Positions 9,294-17,550 of a DNA stretch of 64,000 nt are shown piece after piece; positions within the stretch are counted from its first letter, which is position 1, and each line of letters starts with the position of its first letter. The stretch comes from JAGVSR01 sp963778225. Lineage in GTDB: Bacteria; Pseudomonadota; Alphaproteobacteria; Rhizobiales; Hyphomicrobiaceae. The translations under genes and the position numbers were made by a program. The stretch is taken from assembly GCA_963778225.1 (NCBI GenBank), contig CAVZTR010000011.1:86820-150819 (forward strand), in the 5' to 3' direction. The notes under the pieces were generated by a model. It saw nothing but the letters and a program-made list of their open reading frames with translations. It made no database searches and had not been told where the DNA came from.

Positions 9294-9338
9294 TGAGTGC
9301 GTCCTTGTCTGAACTCGTAATGGAATATGACCGCTTGA

Positions 9339-9980
9339 TTACGGTGCGAGCCAAGTTCCCTGCCACCGCTCGTCCTTCCAGACCCAGCGCGCCCGGCGAT
9401 GTCCTTCAATGGCAAGATACAGCCATTCGATGGCATCGACGACCATTATCAGTACAGCGAAGTTCAGCCTACCGTCGTCCGCTAGTGCGACACGCGCGTT
9501 GGCCGGGAGTTCCGGCAGCGGAGCCGCAACCGGTGCGCCGGGCGCGATCGCTTGCTCATAGCATAACCGGCTTTGCGGTCGCGAATTGAGCCAGGCTTGA
9601 TCCGCGATCGCGTCCTGCGCGTGAATGCGAGCATGCGCACCCAATCTCAATTGAAGCTTCGCACTCGCATCGTAGAAAGCGATTGAAACGCGCGGCTGCT
9701 CGCCTATGTGCACCAACTTTTCCGAACGCAGGTCCGTGTGCAAACGCAATGTCCGCGCCGCACCATCGGCTGCGCGCAAGACCATGACCCGCTGGCTAGG
9801 GGCTCCCGTCTCGTCAACTGTCGCCACCACGGGGGTGTGGAACGCGCTGCGCCTGTCGGCCACCCCGCGCCCGATCATTGCCCACGCATGCGCCAGCGAT
9901 CCGTCGAGATTGTTGTAGAAGCCTGGCAGCGCGCGGACCCGCGTCGCCTCGTCCGTCGTGTTGGAACTGGTGTTGGCCAT
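9339..9980 (-). CDS. Pyridoxamine 5'-phosphate oxidase-family (split-barrel) flavoprotein
   Basis: A 213-residue protein with the PNPOx split-barrel pattern: HTPVVATVDETGAPSQRVMVLRA, LRLHTDLRSEKLVHI, RVSIAFYDASAKLQLRLGAHARI, WLNSRPQSRLCYEQAIAPG and a C-terminal WVWKDERWQGTWLAP. It probably binds FMN. It lacks the full PdxH C-terminal signature, so general oxidoreductase or stress roles are as likely as vitamin B6 synthesis. It lies between a pentapeptide-repeat gene and an orphan receiver gene, with no evident operon partner. Confidence 0.82.
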   Translation of the reverse strand: MANTSSNTTDEATRVRALPGFYNNLDGSLAHAWAMIGRGVADRRSAFHTPVVATVDETGAPSQRVMVLRAADGAARTLRLHTDLRSEKLVHIGEQPRVSIAFYDASAKLQLRLGAHARIHAQDAIADQAWLNSRPQSRLCYEQAIAPGAPVAAPLPELPANARVALADDGRLNFAVLIMVVDAIEWLYLAIEGHRRARWVWKDERWQGTWLAP

Positions 9981-10004
9981 GCCTGTGTCCCGATAGGTGT
10001 GGTC

Positions 10005-10508
10005 TCACACCCTTATACGGCGGCATGTCCATTGAGAAGCAAGGTCGTCGCGGCGCTCAATCCCCAGCCGATAGCGCGAGCGCTCAGTTTTCTGACTGAA
10101 ACAGATGTGTGAGACGTCAAGGCTAACGGATCTAGTATCGGCACAAACGCGACGCAACGCATCGGCCACGTCGGCAGCCTTTGCCGGCTTTCCGCACCGA
10201 ATGACCCCCGAAAAACGCTCTGGGATGACGATGTCGTCGTATCCCGACGCGAAAACAAAGCCGATGCGGCGCTCCACGAGAGCATCCGCCACCATGAATG
10301 CTTTGGTGCCTTGTAAATCGATGTCGAGCACCGCCGCATCGATGGGCTGCTCGCGCAACATCGCCAGAGCCTGCGGCACGCTCGACACCGGTCCAACGAC
10401 CGTGGCGCCCATGGCCTCAAGGTACATTGCATAATCCATCGCAATCATGAATTCGTCCTCCACGACGAGGACTGATTTCCCGCGCAGGTCGCGATGGCCA
10501 CGGGGCAT
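10005..10508 (-). CDS. Single-domain response regulator receiver
   Basis: A 167-residue protein consisting of one receiver: KSVLVVEDEFMIAMD (acidic pocket), phosphoacceptor Asp in AAVLDIDLQGTKAF, SGYDD and the Lys in GKPAKAAD. There is no output domain; the last 35 residues show no fold. The ATG at 10508 is preferred because GGAGGGTGCC immediately precedes it, over ATGs up to 10559. Such orphan receivers in alphaproteobacteria often act in phosphorelays with HWE-type kinases, two of which lie in this window but not adjacent. Partner unknown. Confidence 0.85.
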   Translation of the reverse strand: MPRGHRDLRGKSVLVVEDEFMIAMDYAMYLEAMGATVVGPVSSVPQALAMLREQPIDAAVLDIDLQGTKAFMVADALVERRIGFVFASGYDDIVIPERFSGVIRCGKPAKAADVADALRRVCADTRSVSLDVSHICFSQKTERSRYRLGIERRDDLASQWTCRRIRV

Positions 10509-10748
10509 GGCACCCTCCGGCGCGCCGCTCGATGGCGCGTCACAACTCATGAACATCAATACAGGGACCCTCCCGCAAAACGGCCAGCAATATCGAACAC
10601 AGCGGGATTAACCAATGCCGATATATGTCGCCTCCTGAATATGGAAATATGGTTTCACACCGGCTGAGCATAGCCGCACCACCTCATTGCAACAAAATCG
10701 ACAGCGCCCGCGTTTATCGGCTGCTTTTTCAGGCCAGAGGAGGCGCCA

Positions 10749-12026
10749 ATGACCATGGTGCTCCATGCGTTTTTCGATCGTGTCATTCGTACTGGGACTG
10801 TGATTGTCAAAACCATCGGTGGCAGCTTTCAAGTCGGCGATGGAACCGGCGATCCCATTTGCATTCGACTTCATGACCGCCGGGCAGCGCTCCAGCTGAT
10901 GACAGATCCGTCGTCGGCCCTGGGCGATCTCTACATGGACGGACGTTTGACCGTCGAGGAGGGATCCATCTACGATCTACTGGCTCTCGCATGGTGCAAT
11001 CTCGGACAAGCGGAAGCGCCAGGTCCGGCCAAGGCATGGGCCGCAGTGCGGCATGCCACGCGCCGTCTGAGCCAATTGAACGGCCTGCGGCGGGCCAAGA
11101 GAAACGTCGCCCACCACTATGATCTCGACCGCCGCCTATACAGCCTCTTCCTTGACGCTGACTGGCAGTATTCCTGCGCCTATTTCGAATATCCCAATCA
11201 GGATCTCGAAGCAGCACAGCAGGCAAAAAAGCGCCATATCGCTGCGAAACTATGGCTGAAACCCGGTAGCCGCGTTCTCGACATTGGCTCCGGCTGGGGC
11301 GGACTGGCGCTTTATCTGGAGCACTTTTGCGAGGCGCGCATAACCGGCGTCACGCTATCGCAAGAGCAATTGAAGATCGCGGGTGAACGAGCCGGAGCAT
11401 CCACGAACGTCAGCTTCCGCTTGCAGGATTATCGCGATGTTACCGGCCAGTTTGACCGCATCGTTTCAGTCGGCATGTTTGAGCACGTCGGTCTGCCATA
11501 TTACGGCACCTACTTCAAAACCGCCGCCGAACGCCTCGAACACGACGGCGTCATGCTCCTGCACACGATCGGCAGGACCGACAGGCCAGGCCCGACCAAT
11601 CCTTGGATGGCAAAGTACATCTTCCCCGGCGGCTACGTTCCGGCACTGTCCGATGTTATGCCCGCGATCGAACGCGCAGGTCTGATCGTGACCGACATCG
11701 AAATCTTGCGCATCCATTATGCCGAAACGCTAAAGGCTTGGCGGGAACGCTTTCTTGAAAAGCGCGACGCCGCTTGCGCCCTCTATGACGAACGCTTCTG
11801 CCGCATGTGGGAGTTTTACCTTGCATGCTGCGAGAGTGCCTTCCGGTATGGCAATCTCGTCGTGTTTCAAATCCAGCTTGCCAAACACCTCGCGGCCCTC
11901 CCAATCACACGCGATTACATCGCCGAGACGGAAGCCATGCTCGAACAGAGGGAACGCACCCGCGATGCGCGGTGTTCAGCTGAGGTGCCTTCCGACGTTG
12001 CAGCCGGTGCCAGACTGGCGAGCTGA
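10749..12026 (+). CDS. cfa: Cyclopropane-fatty-acyl-phospholipid synthase
   Basis: A 425-residue SAM-dependent methyltransferase. The substrate-binding N-terminal part precedes NVAHHYDLDRRLYSLFLD, then the SAM loop VLDIGSGWGGLALYLE, GVTLSQEQLKIAGERA, and SVGMFEHVGLPYYGTYF. The C-terminal YAETLKAWRERFLEKRDA is typical of the family. It adds a methylene bridge to unsaturated acyl chains in membrane phospholipids, commonly in stationary phase or acid stress. An AGAGGAGG Shine-Dalgarno 5 bp before the ATG supports the start. It converges on the 12-14 kb gene with a 13-bp gap. Confidence 0.93.
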   Translation: MTMVLHAFFDRVIRTGTVIVKTIGGSFQVGDGTGDPICIRLHDRRAALQLMTDPSSALGDLYMDGRLTVEEGSIYDLLALAWCNLGQAEAPGPAKAWAAVRHATRRLSQLNGLRRAKRNVAHHYDLDRRLYSLFLDADWQYSCAYFEYPNQDLEAAQQAKKRHIAAKLWLKPGSRVLDIGSGWGGLALYLEHFCEARITGVTLSQEQLKIAGERAGASTNVSFRLQDYRDVTGQFDRIVSVGMFEHVGLPYYGTYFKTAAERLEHDGVMLLHTIGRTDRPGPTNPWMAKYIFPGGYVPALSDVMPAIERAGLIVTDIEILRIHYAETLKAWRERFLEKRDAACALYDERFCRMWEFYLACCESAFRYGNLVVFQIQLAKHLAALPITRDYIAETEAMLEQRERTRDARCSAEVPSDVAAGARLAS

Positions 12027-12039
12027 TCGGCAGCACTCA

Positions 12040-13992
12040 TCAGCCTCTTGGAGGGCGACGCCTTTCGCTGAACCATGGCCGATAGTCCGACGCCATCTTC
12101 GATCTTTGCGCGGCCGGTGCGCGACGCTGACACGTTTGCGCTTCGGTACTTCCTTCCGGCGCACCCCAACGCAACTCGACGCAATCATTGATATTGTACG
12201 CCAACTCCAACTCCGCGGCACGCTCAACGACATCTGACAACGCCAGGGTCCACTCCGAACCATCGCTGCGCGTATAGCTGAACTTGCGCGAAGCCAATTC
12301 GCCGGCGAGCGTCCGGTCCAGTTCCGCTTTCACATCCGCGGCCGTCTTGCCCGCCGGCATCGCGTATCGCTCCGGGCGTCGCGCCACCCGGTCGGGAAAT
12401 CCGCGCACCACGTCGATCGCAATCAGCAGCCGAAGATCGCGCGAGGGGGTCGCAAAATCTTCCCACGCCCCCGTCGTCTCGAAAATCGACGGCCCGCTCG
12501 GCATTGCCACCTCGCCGCCACCCTTCGCGTGATACTTGCGTCCGTTCTCGACCGACGTCACCCGCGCCTTCACCTGCTCGTCCAGCGCCGTGATCACCTC
12601 CGTCATCGCGCGCACCGGATCGAGCGGCGCCGGCGACATCACATCATCCATCCGGTCGTAGAAATCCTCGACGCCAAGCTTCGTCTGCTCGATCGAGAAG
12701 TCTCCGTAATCGGCCGACTTCGCAATCTCCGCATTTGTCAGCCGGCGCAATCCCGACTTACCCCGAACGATGGGCCGGAAACGCTTGAACCCGGGACTGC
12801 CCAGCGCCGGATTTTGTGCGAAGAGAAAATTGCCACGCCAAAAACGCTTACGCGCAACCGTTCCATCCGGCTGCCCGTCGACCGCAAGGATCAAGCCGGC
12901 TGCGTCGGGTGTCTGCGGCACCCGTCGAACTATGACGAGGATGTGCCCATATGGATCGTGATAAACAGTGCCGGGTCTCAGCGCCGCTTCCGTCAACGGA
13001 ACGGAATAGTAGTCCGTGTTATCTGATGACGCGGGCGGACGCCCTGATCCTGAATGCACCGCATTCGCCACCGTCTCGGAGAGATAAGTGCCAAACCCGG
13101 TGACCAATCCGGGCGGTTTTGCTTTTGGCTTCTCTGGAGGGCTGCCGAAAAAACCATCGAACAACCCTGACTGAGCGGGCGCGTCTTCGGATTTGGGTGG
13201 CGGCTCCAGGTTCTCGATCGTCCACCAGCTCACACATGCAGGCGGCTTCCCTTTACTCCCGCGCGTACACTTCGAGTAACCGAACGGCAAGCCCATCTTG
13301 AACGCGAAGTACCCGCGTAGAAAGTATGGCAGGTCTGCGCAGTCCGGCTTGATGATGAGCCCCCGTTCGTCTTCGCCAAGACCCAAATGGTTGAACAGGA
13401 CGTTACGCGCTGGATCGCGCAAAACTTCATGCAACGCCGTCCACGACGGTGACGCATCGATCGGCGCATCGAACAGCGCTTCGATCCATGCGGAGTAGAG
13501 GTTCTCCGTCTCCCGGTTCCATGCTGCGCGAATGGGCCAGACACTTTTCGCGGAAGCACCGGGTCCACCAGCCGCCGCTCGTCGAACGGTGACAGCGTGC
13601 ACAAGGGCCTTGCATCCAGCCTTTTCCACCGCGAGGCTTAGTTTCGCTTGCCATGCTCCGGCAGTCGGCTCTGCGACATCCGCCATCCAGAAATACGGTG
13701 GACCACCACGGCGGCCCGGAGCCTTCGCCGCGACCGCACCATCTGGCGCACGTAGTTCAAGATGTCCCTCGATCGCCTCTTCCGCTACGACGACCACACG
13801 GAGGGGCGCGCCCTTCCAAGGTGCCGACGGTGTGGCAAGAACGGCAAAGCCCTCGATGGCGGCGCACTCGCCCGCTGCGAGCGCCGGCTGTTCCTTAGCC
13901 GCCTGCGCAGGATGGCCAGCCACGACACTCAGGATCGCAACCGCAATTATGCATGACACAAACCAACCCGAGACCCATTGCTGAACGAACAT
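12040..13992 (-). CDS. Large exported protein of unknown function with a possible Cys/His peptidase fold
   Basis: A 650-residue protein with an N-terminal signal (MFVQQWVSGWFVSC..., cleavage near AQAA). No family was recognised by eye. Two segments recall NlpC/P60-like enzymes: KPDCADLPYFLRGYFAFKMG (Cys about 218, at a helix start) and RPGTVYHDPYGHILVIV (His about 350, in a hydrophobic strand). The linker between them is Pro- and Lys-rich. A GGGGAG site just before 13992 decides the start over the ATG at 14013. The protein ends in a basic SERRRPPRG tail. Any peptidase or amidase role is an inference. Confidence 0.72.
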   Translation of the reverse strand: MFVQQWVSGWFVSCIIAVAILSVVAGHPAQAAKEQPALAAGECAAIEGFAVLATPSAPWKGAPLRVVVVAEEAIEGHLELRAPDGAVAAKAPGRRGGPPYFWMADVAEPTAGAWQAKLSLAVEKAGCKALVHAVTVRRAAAGGPGASAKSVWPIRAAWNRETENLYSAWIEALFDAPIDASPSWTALHEVLRDPARNVLFNHLGLGEDERGLIIKPDCADLPYFLRGYFAFKMGLPFGYSKCTRGSKGKPPACVSWWTIENLEPPPKSEDAPAQSGLFDGFFGSPPEKPKAKPPGLVTGFGTYLSETVANAVHSGSGRPPASSDNTDYYSVPLTEAALRPGTVYHDPYGHILVIVRRVPQTPDAAGLILAVDGQPDGTVARKRFWRGNFLFAQNPALGSPGFKRFRPIVRGKSGLRRLTNAEIAKSADYGDFSIEQTKLGVEDFYDRMDDVMSPAPLDPVRAMTEVITALDEQVKARVTSVENGRKYHAKGGGEVAMPSGPSIFETTGAWEDFATPSRDLRLLIAIDVVRGFPDRVARRPERYAMPAGKTAADVKAELDRTLAGELASRKFSYTRSDGSEWTLALSDVVERAAELELAYNINDCVELRWGAPEGSTEAQTCQRRAPAAQRSKMASDYRPWFSERRRPPRG

Positions 13993-14252
13993 GGTGGCTC
14001 CCCAAACAGACACCGTCAGTCAACCGCAACTCGGCCAAAAGTGCCAGCCTCCCGCTCGCAAGCCTTAGAGTTACCGAATAACTGCGTCACTACAGTGGGT
14101 TATAAGGTTGTCACAGCTGCAAGCAGCGCTCTCCTTCTTTCCGGCACGCAAGTTGACTTGCTTTACTCCAGTCGTAGGACGCAGCAAGTTGATGGCTGTG
14201 AACGACGACGATTGTTTATGTTGCGGGCTCAAAGCAGACGGGGCAACACACG

Positions 14253-14939
14253 ATGATGCAACATGCAGAACTGTCGGCTAGCCCACCGGACACGTCCGAA
14301 ACGCGCACCAGCTTAGACCCAATCGAGCGCTCGTCTGAGATCATGTTCGGTCTCATCATGGCGCTCACGTTCACCTGTACGATCAGCGTGACTTCAAGCA
14401 CTCGAGCCGATGTGATGACGATGCTCGCAGGCGCGTTGGGCTGCAACATCGCCTGGGGCATCGTCGACGCCGCGATGTTTCTCCTTGCTCAGATCGTATC
14501 GCGAGAACAACGGCGCAGCTTGGCCCAGGACATCGCCGTGGCCTCCCCTCCTCAAGCCCGGCAGCTCCTGATCGACCACCTGCCGGATGGCATGGACAGA
14601 GTGTTCAATCCCTCAGATCTCGACCGCCTCGCCAATGCCGTCCGCGCTATGCCCGTCTCCCCGCGCCGTGCGGCACCAACAGCAGACGACCTTCGCGGGG
14701 CGGTCCATGTTTTTCTCTTGGTCTTCCTCTCCACTCTGCCGGTCGCCCTGCCGTTCCTCGTTATGACAGACGTCGGTATTGCCTTGCGCACGTCCAATGT
14801 CATCGCAGTGGTCCTGCTCTTTGTTGTGGGGACCGGACTCGGCAAGCACATGAAGTGGGAGCCCTACTGGGTGACGGGACTGAGCGTCGCCCTGTTCGGC
14901 GCTCTTCTTGTGGCGATCACCATCGCTCTAGGAGGATAA
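14253..14939 (+). CDS. VIT1/CCC1-like integral membrane protein
   Basis: A 228-residue membrane protein. An N-terminal SSEIMFGLIMALTFTCTISV resembles the first helix of VIT/CCC1 iron-manganese transporters. A cytoplasmic middle region follows (about residues 88-150), and then three helices: VFLLVFLSTLPVALPFLVM, TSNVIAVVLLFVVGTGL and VTGLSVALFGALLVAITIAL. The metal-binding glutamate set typical of VIT1 is not obvious, so metal transport is uncertain. It sits upstream of a DUF1003 gene in the same direction, 144 bp apart. The 14014-14252 gap has no other gene. Confidence 0.65.
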   Translation: MMQHAELSASPPDTSETRTSLDPIERSSEIMFGLIMALTFTCTISVTSSTRADVMTMLAGALGCNIAWGIVDAAMFLLAQIVSREQRRSLAQDIAVASPPQARQLLIDHLPDGMDRVFNPSDLDRLANAVRAMPVSPRRAAPTADDLRGAVHVFLLVFLSTLPVALPFLVMTDVGIALRTSNVIAVVLLFVVGTGLGKHMKWEPYWVTGLSVALFGALLVAITIALGG

Positions 14940-15083
14940 GGCGCCGCAGATCTCATCACAGCACGGGCACGACTGGCCTGCCGCTGATCGGTCGCGCAGC
15001 AGGAACCAACCTTTTGATGAGGCATTAACTAGGGTTGTCGGGTGTAACGAGCTGACCGTGGAGACATCCGAAGATTGAGTGAC

Positions 15084-15608
15084 ATGCTCCCGCAATCGGA
15101 ACTCAGAACGTCGCCCCCACCTTCGTCGACGACGCACATCGTCGATCGCAATATTGAAGCATTGCTTGCCCGTCGCGCCGAAGAGGACAAGCAGCTCGGA
15201 TGGCAGGAACGCTTGGCTGCGGCCATCACCGCACTCGCCGGAACGATGACTTTCGTTTGGATTCACGCCGTCGTCTTCGGCCTTTGGATCATAACCAATC
15301 TCGTGCCCAGCTTACCTCACTTCGACCCCAGCCTCGTCATCTTGGCGATGGCTGCCTCCGTCGAGGCAATCTTTCTGTCGACATTCATCCTCATCACGCA
15401 AAACAGGATGCAGGCGCAGGCCGATAGGCGAGCCGATCTGGCGCTTCAGATTAATCTTCTATCGGAACATGAAATCACTCGGCTCGTGCAAATGGTCAGC
15501 GAGATCGGAGATCGCCTGGGGTCTGAAACAGCAAAACGCAGCGACCTCAAAGATCTGAAGAAGGATGTAAGACCCGAGGATGTTCTGGACGCGCTCGATC
15601 GCGCCTAG
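15084..15608 (+). CDS. DUF1003 inner-membrane protein
   Basis: About 174 residues. The core LGWQERLAAAITALAGTMTF, GLWIITNLVPSLPHFDPS and SVEAIFLSTFILITQNRM is the DUF1003 signature, with two membrane helices around residues 54-75 and 84-106. A cytoplasmic coiled-coil-like tail follows (residues 107-174; LLSEHEITRLVQMVSEIGD). Function is unknown; relatives are often near cation transport or stress genes. The ATG at 15084 is used; a TTG three codons upstream is also possible. The stop overlaps the end of a leftward fragment by 4 bp. Confidence 0.85.
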   Translation: MLPQSELRTSPPPSSTTHIVDRNIEALLARRAEEDKQLGWQERLAAAITALAGTMTFVWIHAVVFGLWIITNLVPSLPHFDPSLVILAMAASVEAIFLSTFILITQNRMQAQADRRADLALQINLLSEHEITRLVQMVSEIGDRLGSETAKRSDLKDLKKDVRPEDVLDALDRA

Positions 15609-15778
15609 CCTGCTCGTGCAGACTTTCCAGACAGCGCTTCGACGCTATTCTTGAGCTTATCCGTAAGACTGAGACTTAGCCGCGAACGCAAGAGCGTCAG
15701 CACGGCAACTTCTTCTGGTCGCAGCGTTGCGATGTCCTCGCGCAATTCCTTTTCAACCTGCTTTTGCTCGTCGCAGAA
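15605..15778 (-). pseudogene. 3' remnant of an unidentified leftward gene
   Basis: The leftward frame encodes a charged, helical 57-residue tail, DEQKQVEKELREDIATLRPE followed by VAVLTLLRSRLSLSLTDKLK and a TAG stop at 15605. Its composition is protein-like, unlike the antisense sequence to its right. It loses that character exactly where the truncated rightward kinase begins to match its family (about 15770-15780). I read it as the leftover C-terminus of a gene cut by recombination. No family is recognised, and a chance open frame cannot be excluded. Confidence 0.35.
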
Positions 15779-16630
15779 CTGTTCAACATCAAGCCTGGCG
15801 ACGAGGGACGCCCCATCACGGATTTCACGCACAAGCTCGAGTACCAGAACCTTCTCAGCGATGCGCAGCGCGTCTTGGCAGATCTCGTCCCGATAGAGCG
15901 CACCGTCCGCACGACCAATGACCGCTGGTTTATTCTGAGGCTCCGGCCGTACAGGACATCCGACAACCGCATCGAAGGCATTGTCGCTGCCTTCGTCGAC
16001 GTCACCGAGCACCGACAGGCCGAAGCGGCGTGGAGCGCAAGGCAGAGCATGCTCCTGGGCGAGCTGTCGCATCGGGTCAAAAACAGCCTTGCGGTGGTGC
16101 AGGCTGTGACGCGCTTGACGCTGGCCGACCATACTTCAGACGATGTTTTGCATCGACTGGAACAGCGAATTTCGGCATTGGCCTCTGCCCATGACATCCT
16201 GATCAAGAATGAATGGCGCGGGGCTGGGTTCGAAGCATTGGCCCGTCAGCAACTCGCTGCCTACATGGATAATGCCGAGCAACAGCTCAAGCTAAGTGGG
16301 CCAGCGGTGATCCTCCCTCCAGAGATCGCAACACCACTTGGTCTGGTGCTGCACGAGTTGGCAACGAACGCCGCCAAGTACGGAGCCTTACGTAGCCCCA
16401 CCGGCAACGTGTCTCTGATTTGGGAGATTCGAGACTTGGAAGGGGGCCTGCGTCTGCTGGATATGACGTGGACCGAATCCGGCGGTCCTCACGTCGATCC
16501 GCCCACCAAGAAAGGCGCGGGCTCCACACTGATTGAGCATGGCCTTGCGCGAGCTGAAGTGGAGAGAAGGTACGAGCCAACCGGTTTAATCTGTAGAATT
16601 AAGGTGCCGCTCACGCCGGCTTCAGCTTGA
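15764..16630 (+). CDS. HWE-type sensor histidine kinase, 5'-truncated
   Basis: A 288-residue frame starting at a TTG. Residues about 5-90 match the last part of the PAS domain found in CheB/CheR-PAS-kinase fusions (ELFNIKPGDEGRPITDF, RPYRTSDNRIEGIVAAFVDV). The HWE dimerisation box ELSHRVKNSLAVVQAV and ATPase pieces LVLHELATNAAKYGAL, MTWTESGGP and GSTLIEHGLARAEVERRY follow. The start of the PAS and everything before it are missing: the frame upstream turns to nonsense and meets a stop at 15677. It overlaps the converging receiver gene by 9 bp. Probably a relic or a minimal soluble kinase. Confidence 0.75.
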   Translation: MLVAELFNIKPGDEGRPITDFTHKLEYQNLLSDAQRVLADLVPIERTVRTTNDRWFILRLRPYRTSDNRIEGIVAAFVDVTEHRQAEAAWSARQSMLLGELSHRVKNSLAVVQAVTRLTLADHTSDDVLHRLEQRISALASAHDILIKNEWRGAGFEALARQQLAAYMDNAEQQLKLSGPAVILPPEIATPLGLVLHELATNAAKYGALRSPTGNVSLIWEIRDLEGGLRLLDMTWTESGGPHVDPPTKKGAGSTLIEHGLARAEVERRYEPTGLICRIKVPLTPASA

Positions 16631-16981
16631 AACACGCCGCACGTTGAGTGCAGCACGAAGGAAATTCACGACCGCTGATTTGCTGCAAGGCTTGGATAGA
16701 AACATCACACCAGTCAAGTCCGCCGGCAAACGAGATAATTGACATCCCGAAGCAAAGGCGAAGGGCACGCCCGTCCTGAGCAATTCGCGTGCAAATTCAA
16801 AACTGGTCACCGGTCCGATATTCACGTCGAGAATTGCGACATCCACGGTGCCTGGATCCACCTTCCTGGCATCCGTCAAGGTGCTTGCCACAACGACATC
16901 AGCCACCAGCGCATCCTCGACGGTCATAGCCATATCGAGAGCAAGTAGAGGGTCATCCTCGAGGATTAGCACAACCGGCAT
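16622..16981 (-). CDS. Single-domain response regulator receiver
   Basis: A 119-residue receiver with no output domain: VVLILEDDPLLALDMAMTVE (acidic pair), Asp in VAILDVNIGPVTSFEF, FASGCQL and the Lys in FLSKPCSKSAV. Length equals one CheY-like domain. It converges on, and overlaps by 9 bp, the truncated HWE kinase, an arrangement that suggests the two once formed a signalling pair. It may dephosphorylate or relay for that kinase or act with another; the sequence does not decide. Confidence 0.87.
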   Translation of the reverse strand: MPVVLILEDDPLLALDMAMTVEDALVADVVVASTLTDARKVDPGTVDVAILDVNIGPVTSFEFARELLRTGVPFAFASGCQLSRLPADLTGVMFLSKPCSKSAVVNFLRAALNVRRVSS

Positions 16982-17276
16982 GGTCGGATACTCGATTTGA
17001 GGTACTGACTAACTGTCTACCCACCCGTGAGTTGCCTACTATCAGAAGTTTCTTTTGGTTCTGCTGAACGGGAAGATTCACCACCGGATCCGGTGCCGCC
17101 AAGTCAACGGCATGTTTTCAGTCGCCAGCTGAACCCAAGACCAAGGTTTTGCTCACGGCATCAACCCCAACAACCGCGAAATAGGACTGCCCGAGAGCAA
17201 TTATGCTCTTCCAAGTTTCGGCAAGAAGCTCGGCATCGCCAGACCAGTTGAAGCTTCGTATCATCGGCTTCCGCCC

Positions 17277-17429
17277 GAGATCGTGAGCTTCGATAACTTG
17301 GTCATGGTCGCTGCCAGCATCGCGATGTTCGCGTTCGCTTGGCGCGGCAATCGGATCACCCGCATCGAAGGCGCCGTCTTACTGATGGGCTATGTCGCTT
17401 ACATCTTTATGCTGCTTCCCAAAACGTAG
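17277..17429 (+). pseudogene. C-terminal remnant of a calcium/sodium antiporter
   Basis: A 50-codon stretch ending in TAG reads EIVSFDNLVMVAASIAMFAF and then WRGNRITRIEGAVLLMGYVA. This is the last membrane helix pair of YrbG/CaxA-type Ca2+/Na+ antiporters (R-x-I-T-R-x-E-G-A-x-L-L-x-x-Y). The frame stays open upstream to about 17132 but the sequence no longer resembles the family and has no start, so most of the gene is lost. The rest of the 16982-17550 gap holds nothing else recognisable. Confidence 0.6.
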
Positions 17430-17550
17430 CGATAGGCCCACTATCAGCTCTGCGAAATCGTCGCTTAGTTGCGATAGCGTACAATCAGATCATCATTGCC
17501 AAGTCGATCACCTGGGGTGGTGCCAGTTTAATCCAGATCACGAGGGCATA

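Noticed and set aside
15605..16132. Whole 175-residue leftward frame as a gene
   Set aside because: Its first two thirds are antisense to the HWE kinase; only the last 57 residues are protein-like, reported as a remnant.
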